Shown here piece after piece: positions 32,210-41,529 of a DNA stretch of 64,000 nt. The stretch is taken from assembly GCF_003026455.1 (NCBI RefSeq), contig NZ_PYMB01000021.1, positions 25,961-89,960 on the forward strand, in the 5' to 3' direction. The first letter of the stretch is position 1. Each line of letters begins with the position of its first letter. This DNA is from Photobacterium rosenbergii (GTDB lineage Bacteria > Pseudomonadota > Gammaproteobacteria > Enterobacterales > Vibrionaceae). The translations under genes were made by a program, and so were the position numbers. A model generated the notes under the pieces. It did no database searches and was not told the DNA's origin. It was given only the letters and a program-made list of their open reading frames with translations.

Positions 32210-32598
32210 CTTGGTAATCTTGGTTTGGGCTGGTCAATGGAACTGATGGTCTTTTCCCCAGCTTGCTGTTTTCCTTAGCGCTTGGTTCTGCATGCCTTGC
32301 AGTTGGTCACAAAACTGCTTAACCTGCGCGCGTTTTTCTGCACGGTTTTTCCGTGCCCACTCGCATATTGCGCGAGAATCCCCGTTTTTTTCATTCATAC
32401 GAACAAAATGCCGCCAGGAGGCAAGGATTCAAAGCAGAGGGAAATCGAGTGCATTTGGTGCCTGAGATTTTATCCCGGGCAGAGGTGTACCTAGGTAGCG
32501 CCCCAAGCACTTTGGATCGGGTTGTTTTGAACAACTAACTGACTCTGGACAACACGTCCCAGGGTGCGGCACTGCCTGATTGTTTCTATGAGTTATCT
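32210..32598. other. Long structured leader region before nupC
   Basis: 389 bases without a supported gene. A hairpin GCACGG-TTTTT-CCGTGC lies at 32340-32356, and a bulged CTCGCA/TGCG-c-GAG stem follows, ending near a run of seven T at about 32385. These could terminate an upstream transcript or attenuate nupC. No known riboswitch consensus was recognised, and no CRP or CytR site was found by eye. Confidence 0.4.
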
Positions 32599-33849
32599 AT
32601 GCAAGTTCTATCCAGTGTGATCGGCATTTTGTTGCTGATTGTTTTGGCTTATTTCCTTTCTGAACAACGTGATCGTATCAATTGGCGAACGGTTCTGGGG
32701 GCTTTGGCGATCCAGATGGGTTTTGCTGCCATTGTCCTCTACAGCCCGTTTGGTCGTGAGGCGCTATCGGATTTTTCTGCCGGTGTGCAAACGGTGATCA
32801 ATTACAGCAACCACGGTATTGGCTTCTTGTTTGGTGGCCTAGTGTCAGACAAGATGTTCGAGTTGTTTGGCGGCAATGGTTTTGTCCTTGCCCTGCGGGT
32901 GCTGCCGGTGGTGGTGTTTTTCTCTGCGTTGGTGTCGGTACTCTATCACCTTGGCATCATGCAGCTGATTGTAAATACCCTAGGCCGGGGATTAGCAAGG
33001 GTGCTGGGCACCAGCCGCCCTGAGTCAATTTCTGCGACCGCGAACATTTTCCTTGGTATCTCTGAAGCACCTTTGACGATCCGCCCATATTTGCCAACCA
33101 TGACCCGCTCACAACTGTTTGCGGTAATGGTGGGTGGCATGGCCTCGGTTGCAGGTTCGGTGCTGGTGGGTTATGCCCAGATGGGGATCCCCCTAGAATA
33201 CCTGCTGGCTGCTTCATTTATGGCAGCCCCTGCCGGTTTGATGATGGCCAAGCTGATGATCCCTGAAACAGAGGATGCGACGGGTTGTGTAGAGGAGCAG
33301 CAGCAGGAGCTGCGGAAACCCGCCAATGTGATCGATGCAGCTGCGCAGGGGGCCGCACAGGGCATGCAAGTCGCCTTGAACATCGGTGCCATGCTACTGG
33401 CCTTTGTGGGCTTGATTGCGCTGATTAACGGTATGCTCTCTGGCGTTGGTGGCTGGTTTGGTGTGCCAGAGCTGAGCCTGGATGTGGTGTTTGGCTACTT
33501 GTTCTTGCCGTTTGCGCTTATGGCCGGGATCTGGGATTTTGATTCAGCCCAGCAGATGGCGGTAATTTTCGGGACCAAGACCACTATCAATGAGTTTGTG
33601 GCTTTCTCGCAGCTAGCGCCAATGATTGCTGAGGGTATATTGGAGCCAAGGGTAGAGGCGATTATCGCTTTTGCCTTGTGTGGCTTTGCTAACTTCGGAT
33701 CAATTGCGGTCATGCTGGGCAGTATCGGGGTGATGGCCCCAAGCCGTTATCATGAGATTGCCACCTTGGGTGTACGCTCGCTGGTGGCGGCAACACTGGC
33801 CAACTTGCTCAATGCCACTGTGGCCGGGTTGTTTATCAGTTTGATATAA
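32599..33849 (+). CDS. nupC: Concentrative nucleoside transporter NupC
   Basis: A 416-aa member of the CNT family, which imports nucleosides with a cation (proton or sodium). The N-terminal helices are followed by the gating domain. Family landmarks are I-N-Y-S-N-H-G-I-G-F-L-F-G-G-L, the nucleoside-binding F-L-G-I-S-E-A-P-L-T-I-R-P-Y, M-A-S-V-A-G-S-V-L-V-G-Y, and T-K-T-T-I-N-E-F-V-A-F near the end. Length is as expected. It is preceded by a long leader and followed by a weak terminator shared with fhs. There is no strong Shine-Dalgarno, only GAG 7 bases before the ATG. Confidence 0.93.
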   Translation: MQVLSSVIGILLLIVLAYFLSEQRDRINWRTVLGALAIQMGFAAIVLYSPFGREALSDFSAGVQTVINYSNHGIGFLFGGLVSDKMFELFGGNGFVLALRVLPVVVFFSALVSVLYHLGIMQLIVNTLGRGLARVLGTSRPESISATANIFLGISEAPLTIRPYLPTMTRSQLFAVMVGGMASVAGSVLVGYAQMGIPLEYLLAASFMAAPAGLMMAKLMIPETEDATGCVEEQQQELRKPANVIDAAAQGAAQGMQVALNIGAMLLAFVGLIALINGMLSGVGGWFGVPELSLDVVFGYLFLPFALMAGIWDFDSAQQMAVIFGTKTTINEFVAFSQLAPMIAEGILEPRVEAIIAFALCGFANFGSIAVMLGSIGVMAPSRYHEIATLGVRSLVAATLANLLNATVAGLFISLI

Positions 33850-33862
33850 GCCTGAGAAACAA

Positions 33863-33886
33863 AAACGCCAACAAGTGCTGGCGTTT
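33863..33886. terminator. Weak terminator between nupC and fhs
   Basis: AAACGCCA-N8-TGGCGTTT between the converging genes, with short A and T runs. Probably used from both sides. Confidence 0.6.
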
Positions 33887-33921
33887 CGTTTGTGGATTTA
33901 GTTGTACTTGATGTAGAGCTA

Positions 33922-35676
33922 TTAGCTCAAACCAACAATGTTACCGTCGGCATCAATGTCCAAACCTAGGTAGGCAGGTTTTTCCGGTAGGCCTGGCATC
34001 GTCATTACGTTACCGCACAGGGCGTAGACAAAGCCAGCGCCGGCACATAGTTTCAGCTCACGGACCGGAACAGTGAAATCGCTCGGTGCGCCTTTCTGGC
34101 TAGGGTCATGGCTGATAGACAGCGGGGTTTTCGCCATGCAAAGTGCCAAGTTGTCATAGCCTTGGGCTTTGAACTGGGCCAGTTGCTCTTTGGCTAGATC
34201 TGACAACTCCACACCACGGCAGCCGTAGCCAACTTCGGCGACGGTCATCAGCTTTTCTTCCAGCGTTTGTGACAATGAGTACAGTGGCTTGAAGTTAGCT
34301 GGGGTTTCACAGGCGCGGGTCACCGCTTTTGCCAGTTCAACAGCACCTTCACCGCCCTTACCGAAGGCTTCACTGATCGCTACATCGACATGGGTAGCGA
34401 ACTGTTCGGCTTCAACCATCGCTTTTAGCTGTGCCAGTTCGGCATCGGTATCTTGCGGGAAGCGGTTAATTGCCACAACAACAGGTACGCCGTATTTGGC
34501 CGCGTTGTTGATATGCCATTTCAGGTTTTCAAAACCCGCAACCAGCGCTTTTTCGTCTTCTTCGAAAATAGCCTGTGGCAGTGCCTGGCCTGGGCGCAGG
34601 TCATACAGCCCCGAGTTGGCTTTCAAGCCACGTAGGGTAGCAACAACCACGGCACAATCTGGACCACGGCCTGCTTGCTGAGCCTTGATATTACAGGCTT
34701 TCTCGAAGCCCATGTCTGAGCCGAAGCCACCCTCTGTAATGGTGTAGTTAGCCAGTTTCAGGGCAATACGGTCGGCAATAATCGACGAGTTGCCGTGGGC
34801 GATATTGGCAAATGGGCCAGCGTGGATAAGGGTCGGTACCCCTTCCAGTGTTTGCATCATGGTTGGCTCAATTGCTTCGACCATGGTCACGGCCATTGCG
34901 CCGGCAACTTGGAGATCTTCTGCGGTGACTGGTTTGCCATCTAGGTCATAAGCCAATACGACACGGCCGATACGCTGGCGCATGTCAGCCAAATCCTTTG
35001 AAAGGGCTAGGATTGCCATTAGCTCAGAAGCCGCCGAGATATCAAAGCCGTCTTCACGCTCAAGGCCGTTAATGGTTTTGCCTGGCTGGTTCTTGCCAAC
35101 CGTGATCATGCGAAGGGCACGGTCATTGTGGTCCATTACACGGCGCCAGACGATACGGTTCATATCGATACGTAGGGCTGGCATGCCGGTTTTTTCGCTA
35201 AAGCCTTCGTAACCGTGGCGCTCTTCGTGGTAAACACGGGCGTCGATTGCGGCAGCGGCAAGGTTATGGGCTGCTGTCACAGCGTGAATATCGCCAGTCA
35301 GGTGAAGGTTCAGCTTTTCCATCGGCGCGACCTGGCTGTAACCGCCACCGGCTGCACCGCCTTTAACACCAAACACCGGGCCCATTGATGGTTGGCGAAT
35401 ACATGCCATCACCGACTGGTTGATTTTGGCCAGACCTTGGGCAAGACCAATGGTGGTTACGGTTTTACCTTCACCCAAAGGGGTCGGGGTGATCGCAGTA
35501 ACGACAACCAACTTACCTTCTTCCTTGTCAGCCAAGCGCTTGAGGACAGAAGGTTTCACCTTGGCTTTTAATGTGCCTTGCGGAGTCAAATCTTCAGGTA
35601 GCAGGCCAGCCTGCTGAGCGATGAGATCAATCGGAGTGAGCGATGTATCACGGCAAATTTCAATATCACTTTTCAT
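33922..35676 (-). CDS. fhs: Formate-tetrahydrofolate ligase
   Basis: A 584-aa enzyme that makes 10-formyl-THF from formate, ATP and THF, feeding purine and formyl-methionine synthesis. The P-loop reads T-P-L-G-E-G-K-T-V-T-T-I-G-L. The G-G-A-A-G-G-G-Y-S-Q-V block, L-H-L-T-G-D-I-H-A-V, E-G-G-F-G-S-D-M-G-F-E-K and the C-terminal T-M-P-G-L-P substrate loop are all there. Length is slightly over the common 555-560 aa. It is monocistronic, with a sigma-70 promoter and a PurR-type operator overlapping the start point. Together with FocA it suggests formate is re-used as a carbon donor, which is inference. Confidence 0.95.
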   Translation of the reverse strand: MKSDIEICRDTSLTPIDLIAQQAGLLPEDLTPQGTLKAKVKPSVLKRLADKEEGKLVVVTAITPTPLGEGKTVTTIGLAQGLAKINQSVMACIRQPSMGPVFGVKGGAAGGGYSQVAPMEKLNLHLTGDIHAVTAAHNLAAAAIDARVYHEERHGYEGFSEKTGMPALRIDMNRIVWRRVMDHNDRALRMITVGKNQPGKTINGLEREDGFDISAASELMAILALSKDLADMRQRIGRVVLAYDLDGKPVTAEDLQVAGAMAVTMVEAIEPTMMQTLEGVPTLIHAGPFANIAHGNSSIIADRIALKLANYTITEGGFGSDMGFEKACNIKAQQAGRGPDCAVVVATLRGLKANSGLYDLRPGQALPQAIFEEDEKALVAGFENLKWHINNAAKYGVPVVVAINRFPQDTDAELAQLKAMVEAEQFATHVDVAISEAFGKGGEGAVELAKAVTRACETPANFKPLYSLSQTLEEKLMTVAEVGYGCRGVELSDLAKEQLAQFKAQGYDNLALCMAKTPLSISHDPSQKGAPSDFTVPVRELKLCAGAGFVYALCGNVMTMPGLPEKPAYLGLDIDADGNIVGLS

Positions 35677-35738
35677 GGACGACCATAACCTCGCATTTGG
35701 TAACTTTGTATATATCGCGCAAGCAGGCTTTATGAGTT

Positions 35739-35754
35739 GCGCAATCGTTTGCGT
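35739..35754 (-). promoter_or_regulatory. PurR-type operator at the fhs start point
   Basis: GCGCAATCGTTTGCGT matches the PurR consensus ACGCAAACGTTTGCGT at 14 of 16 positions. It overlaps the predicted start of transcription (about 35752), the classic position for repression by PurR with hypoxanthine or guanine. Confidence 0.7.
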
Positions 35755-35758
35755 TGGA

Positions 35759-35786
35759 TTTATACCATAATTTTATCACGGGTAAA
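35759..35786 (-). promoter_or_regulatory. Sigma-70 promoter of fhs
   Basis: On the minus strand TTTACC, 16 bases, TATAAA. It is immediately followed by the PurR-type box, which supports the assignment. Confidence 0.5.
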
Positions 35787-36037
35787 GCGATAAATGCGGA
35801 TAGATATGTCACGAGATTGGTTAATCTTTATGGGGATGTTATTTGGGTAACCAGCTGTATAGATGAAGTTATTGATGAGTAAGGGAAAATTAGGTGTTAC
35901 TTTTTTGTTTCTGAAACTTCATTTTACTGTCTTGGTAAAGGGCAAAATGTTCTTTATCCTTCCTCTTCTCTCCAGGCCGGACACCCAACAGATGCCAGCC
36001 TAGAAAGAAGAAGGGACAAATACAGTTCGAGAGCTAG

Positions 36038-38134
36038 TTAACCTAAGTGGCCAAGCACATTGATGTTCTTGTCCTCGGGGATTTCGTTATAAGAAAGCAC
36101 CACCAGGCCTTTGGCAAATGTTCGGGCATAGCGGGCCAATAGTGGTCTTAATTGCGGCGTTACCAGAAGGATTGGCTTGAAGCCATTTTGCTTGAGCTGC
36201 TCTTTGACCGCCGGCATATTCTGCTGTAACTGAGCGAGTAGGCTAGGCTCTACTGGGAAACTGTCCAATGCAGTCTGCCCGCCGCTCTGCTGGGCTTTGC
36301 TCAAAGAGGTCATCAGCATTTTTTCGAGGTTGTCGCTCAAGGTATAGATGTTGAAGTCCTTGCTTGGGCCGACCAGGCTATTGGTCAGGGAGCGTTTGAG
36401 CCCACAGCGGATATCGGCAGCGATCAGGATGGGATCTTTGGTGATTTCGCTGCTCTCGACCATGATCGAAGCGATATTAGCGATGTCCTTGATTGGCACT
36501 TGATCCACTAGAAGCTGGCGGAATACCCGCATTTGCTGTTGATGGTTGAGCTGACTGGTCAGTGCCTCCATCAGTTTGGGCGCCGAGTTGCCAAGGCGTT
36601 CCATCAGGCGCTCGACATCATCATGGCTGAATAGCTCGGCCAGATGCTCTTTGATTATTTTGCTAAGGTGGGTCGCAATGACTGTTGCACCATCAACCAC
36701 AGAATAGCCTTGGTTAAGCGCTTGGGGTTTGTTGGCGGGTTCAATCCACACAGCATCGAGGTTATAAGCAGGATCTTTGCCGAGTACGCCATCAAGTTGG
36801 CCGTAAACTTCACCAACCGCAAGGGCCATCAGGCGCTCTGGGTCGATATCACCTTGCGCGATCACTTCACCATGAAGCAATAGGGAATATTGGGTGGGTT
36901 TGAGCTTGAGATTATCACGAATCGCAATTTCCGGGATCAAAAAGCCCACCTGCTCGGTGATGGTTTTCCTTACCCCGCGAATGCGTTGGGCCAGCGGCTC
37001 ACCTTGGTTTTTGTCGACCAAGTTTACCAAGCGGTAACCCAACTCTAAGGCTATCGGGTTTACTACCGGTACATCATTCCAGCCTAGAGTCGGGGTATTG
37101 TCCTGGGCAATGGCCTCAGCAACGGCCTCGGCTTGCTCTAGCGGCTCCGGATCACTTTCAATCTGTCTTTGTTTCCAACCGGCGTAGGCGAGTACCGCGG
37201 CAAAGATAAAGAAAGCAAGGTGCGGCATACCCGGCACCAGGCCGATGATCAGCATGATAGCCGACGCAGTAAACAAGGTGGCTGGCGAGGCGAGCATCTG
37301 GCGGTGGACATCAACCGAGATATCACCGCTGTCGTTGACCCGAGTAACGATAATGGCAGCAGCTGTCGCCAGTAGCAGCGACGGGATCTGTGCGACTAGG
37401 CCATCACCGATAGTAAGTAGGGCGAAACGCTGGAATGCCTCGCTGGCAGCCAAGTCATGCTGCACCATACCTATGGTAATACCGCCCAAGATATTGATGA
37501 CCAGAATCATCAAACCGGCAATAGCATCTCCGCGGACAAACTTGGAGGCACCGTCCATTGAGCCATAGAAGTCTGCTTCGCGGGCGACCTCTTCACGACG
37601 GGTACGGGCTTGGTCTTGGTCAATCAGGCCAGCGTTCAAGTCGGCATCGATGGCCATTTGCTTACCCGGCAGGGCATCGAGGGTGAATCGTGCCGAGACT
37701 TCGGAGATACGTTCGCCCCCTTTGGTGATCACCACGAAGTTGATGATCATCAGGATAACGAACACCACAATACCGACGAAATAGTTCCCGCCGACAACCA
37801 CGTCACCGAAAGCCTGGATCACCTTACCTGCTGCATCCCCGCCGAGGTGACCGTTGAGTAATACCACCCGGGTCGAGGCGACATTGAGGGTTAGGCGCAT
37901 CAGGGTGGCGACTAGCAAGATGGTCGGGAACACAGAAAAGTCGAGTGGCCGTTTGCTCGATACCGCAACCAGCAACACAATGACTGCCAGTACGATATTG
38001 AAGATGAACAGGGCATCGAGCAGCCATGGCGGCAAGGGTAAAATGACCATAGCCAGGATCGCCAGCAGCATGATGGGGATCCCCAGGTAACTGCTGGTCA
38101 GGTTCGGAAACAGTTGTTGCAGTTTCGCTTTCAT
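36038..38134 (-). CDS. flhA: Lateral flagellar export gate protein FlhA
   Basis: A 698-aa main component of the type III export gate. About eight membrane helices fill the first 310 residues, including the conserved cytoplasmic FHIPEP loop (V-I-T-K-G-G-E-R-I-S-E-V-S-A-R-F-T-L-D-A-L-P-G-K-Q region) that couples proton flow. A large soluble domain follows; it forms the nonameric ring that docks export substrates. Last of the fliMNPQR-flhB-flhA operon on the minus strand, 70 bases after flhB, a larger gap than elsewhere in the operon. Gene order marks it as the lateral (Flag-2) copy. Confidence 0.95.
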   Translation of the reverse strand: MKAKLQQLFPNLTSSYLGIPIMLLAILAMVILPLPPWLLDALFIFNIVLAVIVLLVAVSSKRPLDFSVFPTILLVATLMRLTLNVASTRVVLLNGHLGGDAAGKVIQAFGDVVVGGNYFVGIVVFVILMIINFVVITKGGERISEVSARFTLDALPGKQMAIDADLNAGLIDQDQARTRREEVAREADFYGSMDGASKFVRGDAIAGLMILVINILGGITIGMVQHDLAASEAFQRFALLTIGDGLVAQIPSLLLATAAAIIVTRVNDSGDISVDVHRQMLASPATLFTASAIMLIIGLVPGMPHLAFFIFAAVLAYAGWKQRQIESDPEPLEQAEAVAEAIAQDNTPTLGWNDVPVVNPIALELGYRLVNLVDKNQGEPLAQRIRGVRKTITEQVGFLIPEIAIRDNLKLKPTQYSLLLHGEVIAQGDIDPERLMALAVGEVYGQLDGVLGKDPAYNLDAVWIEPANKPQALNQGYSVVDGATVIATHLSKIIKEHLAELFSHDDVERLMERLGNSAPKLMEALTSQLNHQQQMRVFRQLLVDQVPIKDIANIASIMVESSEITKDPILIAADIRCGLKRSLTNSLVGPSKDFNIYTLSDNLEKMLMTSLSKAQQSGGQTALDSFPVEPSLLAQLQQNMPAVKEQLKQNGFKPILLVTPQLRPLLARYARTFAKGLVVLSYNEIPEDKNINVLGHLG

Positions 38135-38204
38135 AGGACTTCTAGCTCAAAGTTGACGTTGCTTATTGTTGTTGGTGGTAGTGTTGTTGTATCTGTTGGT
38201 TGCA

Positions 38205-39347
38205 TTAATGTTTATTCGGGATCAACAGTTGCTTCGGGATGGCAAAGCTCGGCAATGGTTGGGGCTTTTCCTCTTTACCTTCTTTATAAGCTTTCAGCTG
38301 CATGACATAGGTCAGGACATGGGCCACGGCGACGAACAGCGGCCCCGGTATTTCCTGATCGATCCGGGTATTGAAGTAAATCGCTCGGGTCAGTGGCGGC
38401 AGGTTTATCACCTCTATCTGGTGCTGCTCGGCAATCGCCTTGATACGCAAGGCCATTTCGTCTTCCCCCTTGGCGACAACAAAGGGAGCACCGGCCCGGC
38501 TGAGATCGTACTTAAGGGCGACGGCATAGTGGGTTGGGTTGGTTAGGATAACGTCGGCAGTTGGTACCGATTTATCGATCCGGCGGCGCGACATCTGTTG
38601 CTGGATTTGCCGGATACGCTGTTTGACCTCAGGCCGGCCCTCGCTGTTCTTGTGCTCGTCCTTCACTTCCTGCTTGGTCATCTTGAGCTCTTTGATGTGG
38701 CTCCATAGTTGGTAGGGCATGTCGATTAAGCCGATAAGCAATACCACGATGCCAAAATAGATCAGTGCCTTGATAATATGGTTGAGGGTGATCCCCATAC
38801 CTTGTTCGAAAGGTGCTCGTTGGGCGGCGATCAGCGTGCTGAGGTTGTTATCGAGCAGCGTATACAGCACGGTGGAAATCAGCGCTATTTTGAGGATGGA
38901 TTTAACCAGTTCAACCAGTGATTTGATGGAAAACAAACGTTTGAGGCCGGCCAGCGGGCTGATTTTACTCAGTTTAGGCTGGATAGGTTTGAGTGACATG
39001 ACCCAGCCACCTGGCACCATAGAGGCAAGAACCGTCATGATGATCAGCACCATCGCCATGGGTACGAAGATGCCGGCCAGCAGCAGTACACTTTCACCAA
39101 GCTTGCGGGCCATGATATCGGGCTCCCTGTGCTCGGCAGCACTGAGTTGGTAGTTAATGGTGAACAACTTCTCAGCTTGCTCACCAAGAAAAGGACCATA
39201 GGCCCAGAGGAATAGGGCGATAGCGATGAACAGGATCCCGACTACGAACTCTTTGGAGCGGGCGACCTGGCCTTCGCGTTTGGCTTTGCGCAGTTTCTGT
39301 GGGCTGGGCTTTTCGCTCTTGTCTTGGCTGCTCTGTTGCTGAGACAT
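38205..39347 (-). CDS. flhB: Lateral flagellar export specificity switch FlhB
   Basis: 380 aa. It has four membrane helices in the N-terminal half after a charged leader (S-Q-D-K-S-E-K-P-S-P-Q-K-L-R-K-A). The cytoplasmic domain carries the autocleavage site N-P-T-H in V-I-L-T-N-P-T-H-Y-A-V-A-L. Cleavage there switches export from rod-hook to filament proteins. The tail after the conserved domain is rich in K, E and P. It lies directly after fliR (one base between). Confidence 0.95.
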   Translation of the reverse strand: MSQQQSSQDKSEKPSPQKLRKAKREGQVARSKEFVVGILFIAIALFLWAYGPFLGEQAEKLFTINYQLSAAEHREPDIMARKLGESVLLLAGIFVPMAMVLIIMTVLASMVPGGWVMSLKPIQPKLSKISPLAGLKRLFSIKSLVELVKSILKIALISTVLYTLLDNNLSTLIAAQRAPFEQGMGITLNHIIKALIYFGIVVLLIGLIDMPYQLWSHIKELKMTKQEVKDEHKNSEGRPEVKQRIRQIQQQMSRRRIDKSVPTADVILTNPTHYAVALKYDLSRAGAPFVVAKGEDEMALRIKAIAEQHQIEVINLPPLTRAIYFNTRIDQEIPGPLFVAVAHVLTYVMQLKAYKEGKEEKPQPLPSFAIPKQLLIPNKH

Positions 39348-39348
39348 A

Positions 39349-40140
39349 TCAGTTCCCTCCCATCAGGCGCATCTCACTGAGGATTTGGTGGCAAAGCTCG
39401 GCATAAATGCTTGGCAGGCCAGATGTCGATAACAAGACCGCACATAACCCGAGCATCATTGACATCGGGAAGCCTAGGGCGAAAACATTGAGTGACGGTG
39501 CGGCACGGTTCATGACCCCAAAAGTCAGGTTAACGGTGAGCATAGCGGCAATTGTCGGTAGCGCGATGGTGACCGCTGCGGTCATCATCCAGCCGAAGAG
39601 ATCAATCAAACGGGCAAAAGAAACCACGTCGAAGCCACCACCTACCGGGTAGCGCTCGAAACTCTGGACGATGATATCCACCGCGACGAGATGACCATCA
39701 AGGCCAAGGAATAATAAAGTAGTGAACATCAAGAAATAGTTGCCCAGCAGGGCGACGGTGACCCCGTTGGCAGGGTCATTCATCATTGCCATCCCGAGGC
39801 CCATTTGCATCGACATGATCTGGCCAACCATCGCCATGGCGGCAAACAGAAATTGCAGGCACATACCAAGCAGCGCACCGATGACAATTTGTTCTCCCGC
39901 CAGCGCTACAGCCTTGAGTGATACTGGGTCAACCGCTGGCATAGTTGGTAGCAACGGCGCGGCAATCAGGGAAACCGACAACGCCAATAGTAACCGAGTC
40001 CGGTTGTTGATATGTGCATTGCCGATAAATGGCATGGTCATGAAGGCTGCCGAGATGCGGAAAAATGGCCACCATAGCTGGCCGGCTATGGCGGTAATAT
40101 CGGCAAAGGTCAGGTTTACCAAGCTATCAGCTAACGACAT
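39349..40140 (-). CDS. fliR: Flagellar export component FliR
   Basis: A 263-aa membrane protein of the export gate core (FliPQR helical assembly), with several hydrophobic helices and the usual R-I-S-A-A-F-M-T-M-P-F-I-G start region. The ATG at 40140 is chosen because the protein then begins with a FliR-like N-terminus; it overlaps the fliQ end by 14 bases and has no Shine-Dalgarno, which implies coupled translation. A 22-codon upstream extension inside fliQ is rejected. Confidence 0.92.
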   Translation of the reverse strand: MSLADSLVNLTFADITAIAGQLWWPFFRISAAFMTMPFIGNAHINNRTRLLLALSVSLIAAPLLPTMPAVDPVSLKAVALAGEQIVIGALLGMCLQFLFAAMAMVGQIMSMQMGLGMAMMNDPANGVTVALLGNYFLMFTTLLFLGLDGHLVAVDIIVQSFERYPVGGGFDVVSFARLIDLFGWMMTAAVTIALPTIAAMLTVNLTFGVMNRAAPSLNVFALGFPMSMMLGLCAVLLSTSGLPSIYAELCHQILSEMRLMGGN

Positions 40141-40396
40141 TGGCAATCGTATGGAATAGCGAAGTAAAGAAGTCACTGATGTTGCGTAGCAACCACGGGC
40201 CGGCAAATATCAGCATCAGTAGGGTGGTGAGCAGCCTTGGCAGAAAGCTCATGGTTTGCTCGTTGATTTGGGTCGTCGCCTGAAAGACAGCGACCACTAA
40301 GCCAACTAGCAGGCTCGGGCCGATCAGGATAACCACCATAGAGATGATCATATAAATGGCATCGGCATACAGGTTAGCCGTCGCATCGATCCCCAT
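40127..40396 (-). CDS. fliQ: Flagellar export component FliQ
   Basis: An 89-aa protein with two membrane helices, the standard size of FliQ. The segment L-V-A-V-F-Q-A-T-T-Q-I-N-E-Q-T-M-S-F is strongly conserved in the family. It forms part of the export pore with FliP and FliR. It shares one base with the fliP stop codon and overlaps fliR. Confidence 0.95.
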   Translation of the reverse strand: MGIDATANLYADAIYMIISMVVILIGPSLLVGLVVAVFQATTQINEQTMSFLPRLLTTLLMLIFAGPWLLRNISDFFTSLFHTIANVVS

Positions 40397-41145
40397 TACA
40401 AACCTCCGAAACTGGCCGTCAGACTACCGACAGTCATGGTCCAGCCATCAACCATCACAAACACCATCAGTTTGAACGGCAGTGAGATGATAAGCGGTGA
40501 CAGCATCATCATACCCATGGCCATCAGCACGCTGGCGACAACGATATCGATGATCAAGAATGGAATAAACAACATGAAACCGATCTGGAAAGCGGTTCTT
40601 AGCTCACTGAGTACGAAAGCCGGCATCAAAACCGCAAAGCTGATCTCTTCAGGCTCGAGATCGAGTGGGTCTCCGGCAATCCGCAGCATCTGCTCGAGGG
40701 AGTTCTCATAGGTTTGGGCCAGCATGAATGCCCGTACCGGTTTTTCAGCCTCGGCGACGGCCTGCTGCAGGGTGATATCGCCATTGTCATAAGGCATATA
40801 GGCATCGGTATAGATAGGATCCCAAACCGGCTTCATCAGCAGCATGGTCAGGGTCAGGCCGATACCGATCAAGATCCGGTTTGGCGGGCTTTGCTGCAGA
40901 CCCAGTGCCTGACGGAGGATCGCCAGTACTACAATGATACGGGTGAAACTGGTCATCATCAGCAGCATGGATGGCAGAAAACTCAGCGCCGTCATCAGAA
41001 GTAGGATCTGGACCTTGACCGAGTATTCCTGATTGCTTTCGCCGTCAAACACTGACATAAAAGCAATCCCCTGATCGGCCAATGCTTGGCCGGAAAAGCC
41101 AAGCATTAGCGCCACAAAAGGCAGCAATTTAAGCCAAACCGGCAT
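40396..41145 (-). CDS. fliP: Flagellar export component FliP
   Basis: 249 aa, usual for FliP, with a cleavable signal peptide (L-K-L-L-P-F-V-A-L-M-L-G-F-S-G-Q-A-L-A-D), as known for this protein. Core helices contain T-S-F-T-R-I-I-V-V-L-A-I-L-R-Q-A-L-G-L-Q-Q-S-P-type sequence and F-L-I-I-D-I-V-V-A-S-V-L-M-A-M-G. The ATG at 41145 is 8 bases past the fliN stop and begins the signal peptide. The open frame continues 14 codons upstream into fliN, without support. Confidence 0.95.
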   Translation of the reverse strand: MPVWLKLLPFVALMLGFSGQALADQGIAFMSVFDGESNQEYSVKVQILLLMTALSFLPSMLLMMTSFTRIIVVLAILRQALGLQQSPPNRILIGIGLTLTMLLMKPVWDPIYTDAYMPYDNGDITLQQAVAEAEKPVRAFMLAQTYENSLEQMLRIAGDPLDLEPEEISFAVLMPAFVLSELRTAFQIGFMLFIPFLIIDIVVASVLMAMGMMMLSPLIISLPFKLMVFVMVDGWTMTVGSLTASFGGL

Positions 41146-41152
41146 ATGTGTT

Positions 41153-41527
41153 TTATGCCGTGACGTCATGCAGGGCATCTTCGGCAATATCAGTCAGGCG
41201 CAGGCCGTATTTGTCATTAACGACTACGACTTCGGCATGGCCCAATAGGCGGCCATTTACCTTAACATCTAGCGGCTCGCCATTGAGCTTGTCCAGCTCA
41301 ATCACCGAGTTTGGGCCGACAGTCAACAGTTCACCTAAAGCGATGTCGGTGCTGGCAACTTCCAGCGTGACCGTTACAGGGATCTGGCGGAAGAAACCAA
41401 GGTCACGTGGTGCGTGTGATGGCTGATCTAACGTCTCGGATGCAGCTGGCGTCTCGAAGATGTCTGCGACATCAGCATCAATATTTAGATCACCATCAAG
41501 CAGGTGTTGGATGTTTTGTTCGTTCAT
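41153..41527 (-). CDS. fliN: C-ring protein FliN
   Basis: A 124-aa FliN with the SpoA fold at the C-terminus (V-T-V-T-L-E-V-A-S-T-D-I-A-L-G-E-L-L, V-D-V-K-V-N-G-R-L-L-G-H-A-E-V-V). The first ~45 residues are variable and acidic. FliN lines the base of the switch complex and receives the ATPase complex via FliH. It lies 2 bases after fliM. Confidence 0.93.
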   Translation of the reverse strand: MNEQNIQHLLDGDLNIDADVADIFETPAASETLDQPSHAPRDLGFFRQIPVTVTLEVASTDIALGELLTVGPNSVIELDKLNGEPLDVKVNGRLLGHAEVVVVNDKYGLRLTDIAEDALHDVTA

Positions 41528-41529
41528 AA

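Larger units (their letters stand above)
35677..36037. other. fhs promoter region / flhA 3' flank
   Basis: 361 bases; the left third holds the fhs promoter and PurR-type box. The rest is AT-rich without a recognisable gene, and no clear terminator follows flhA. It is the junction between housekeeping genes and the flagellar cluster, but no direct repeats or mobility genes were seen there. Confidence 0.5.
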
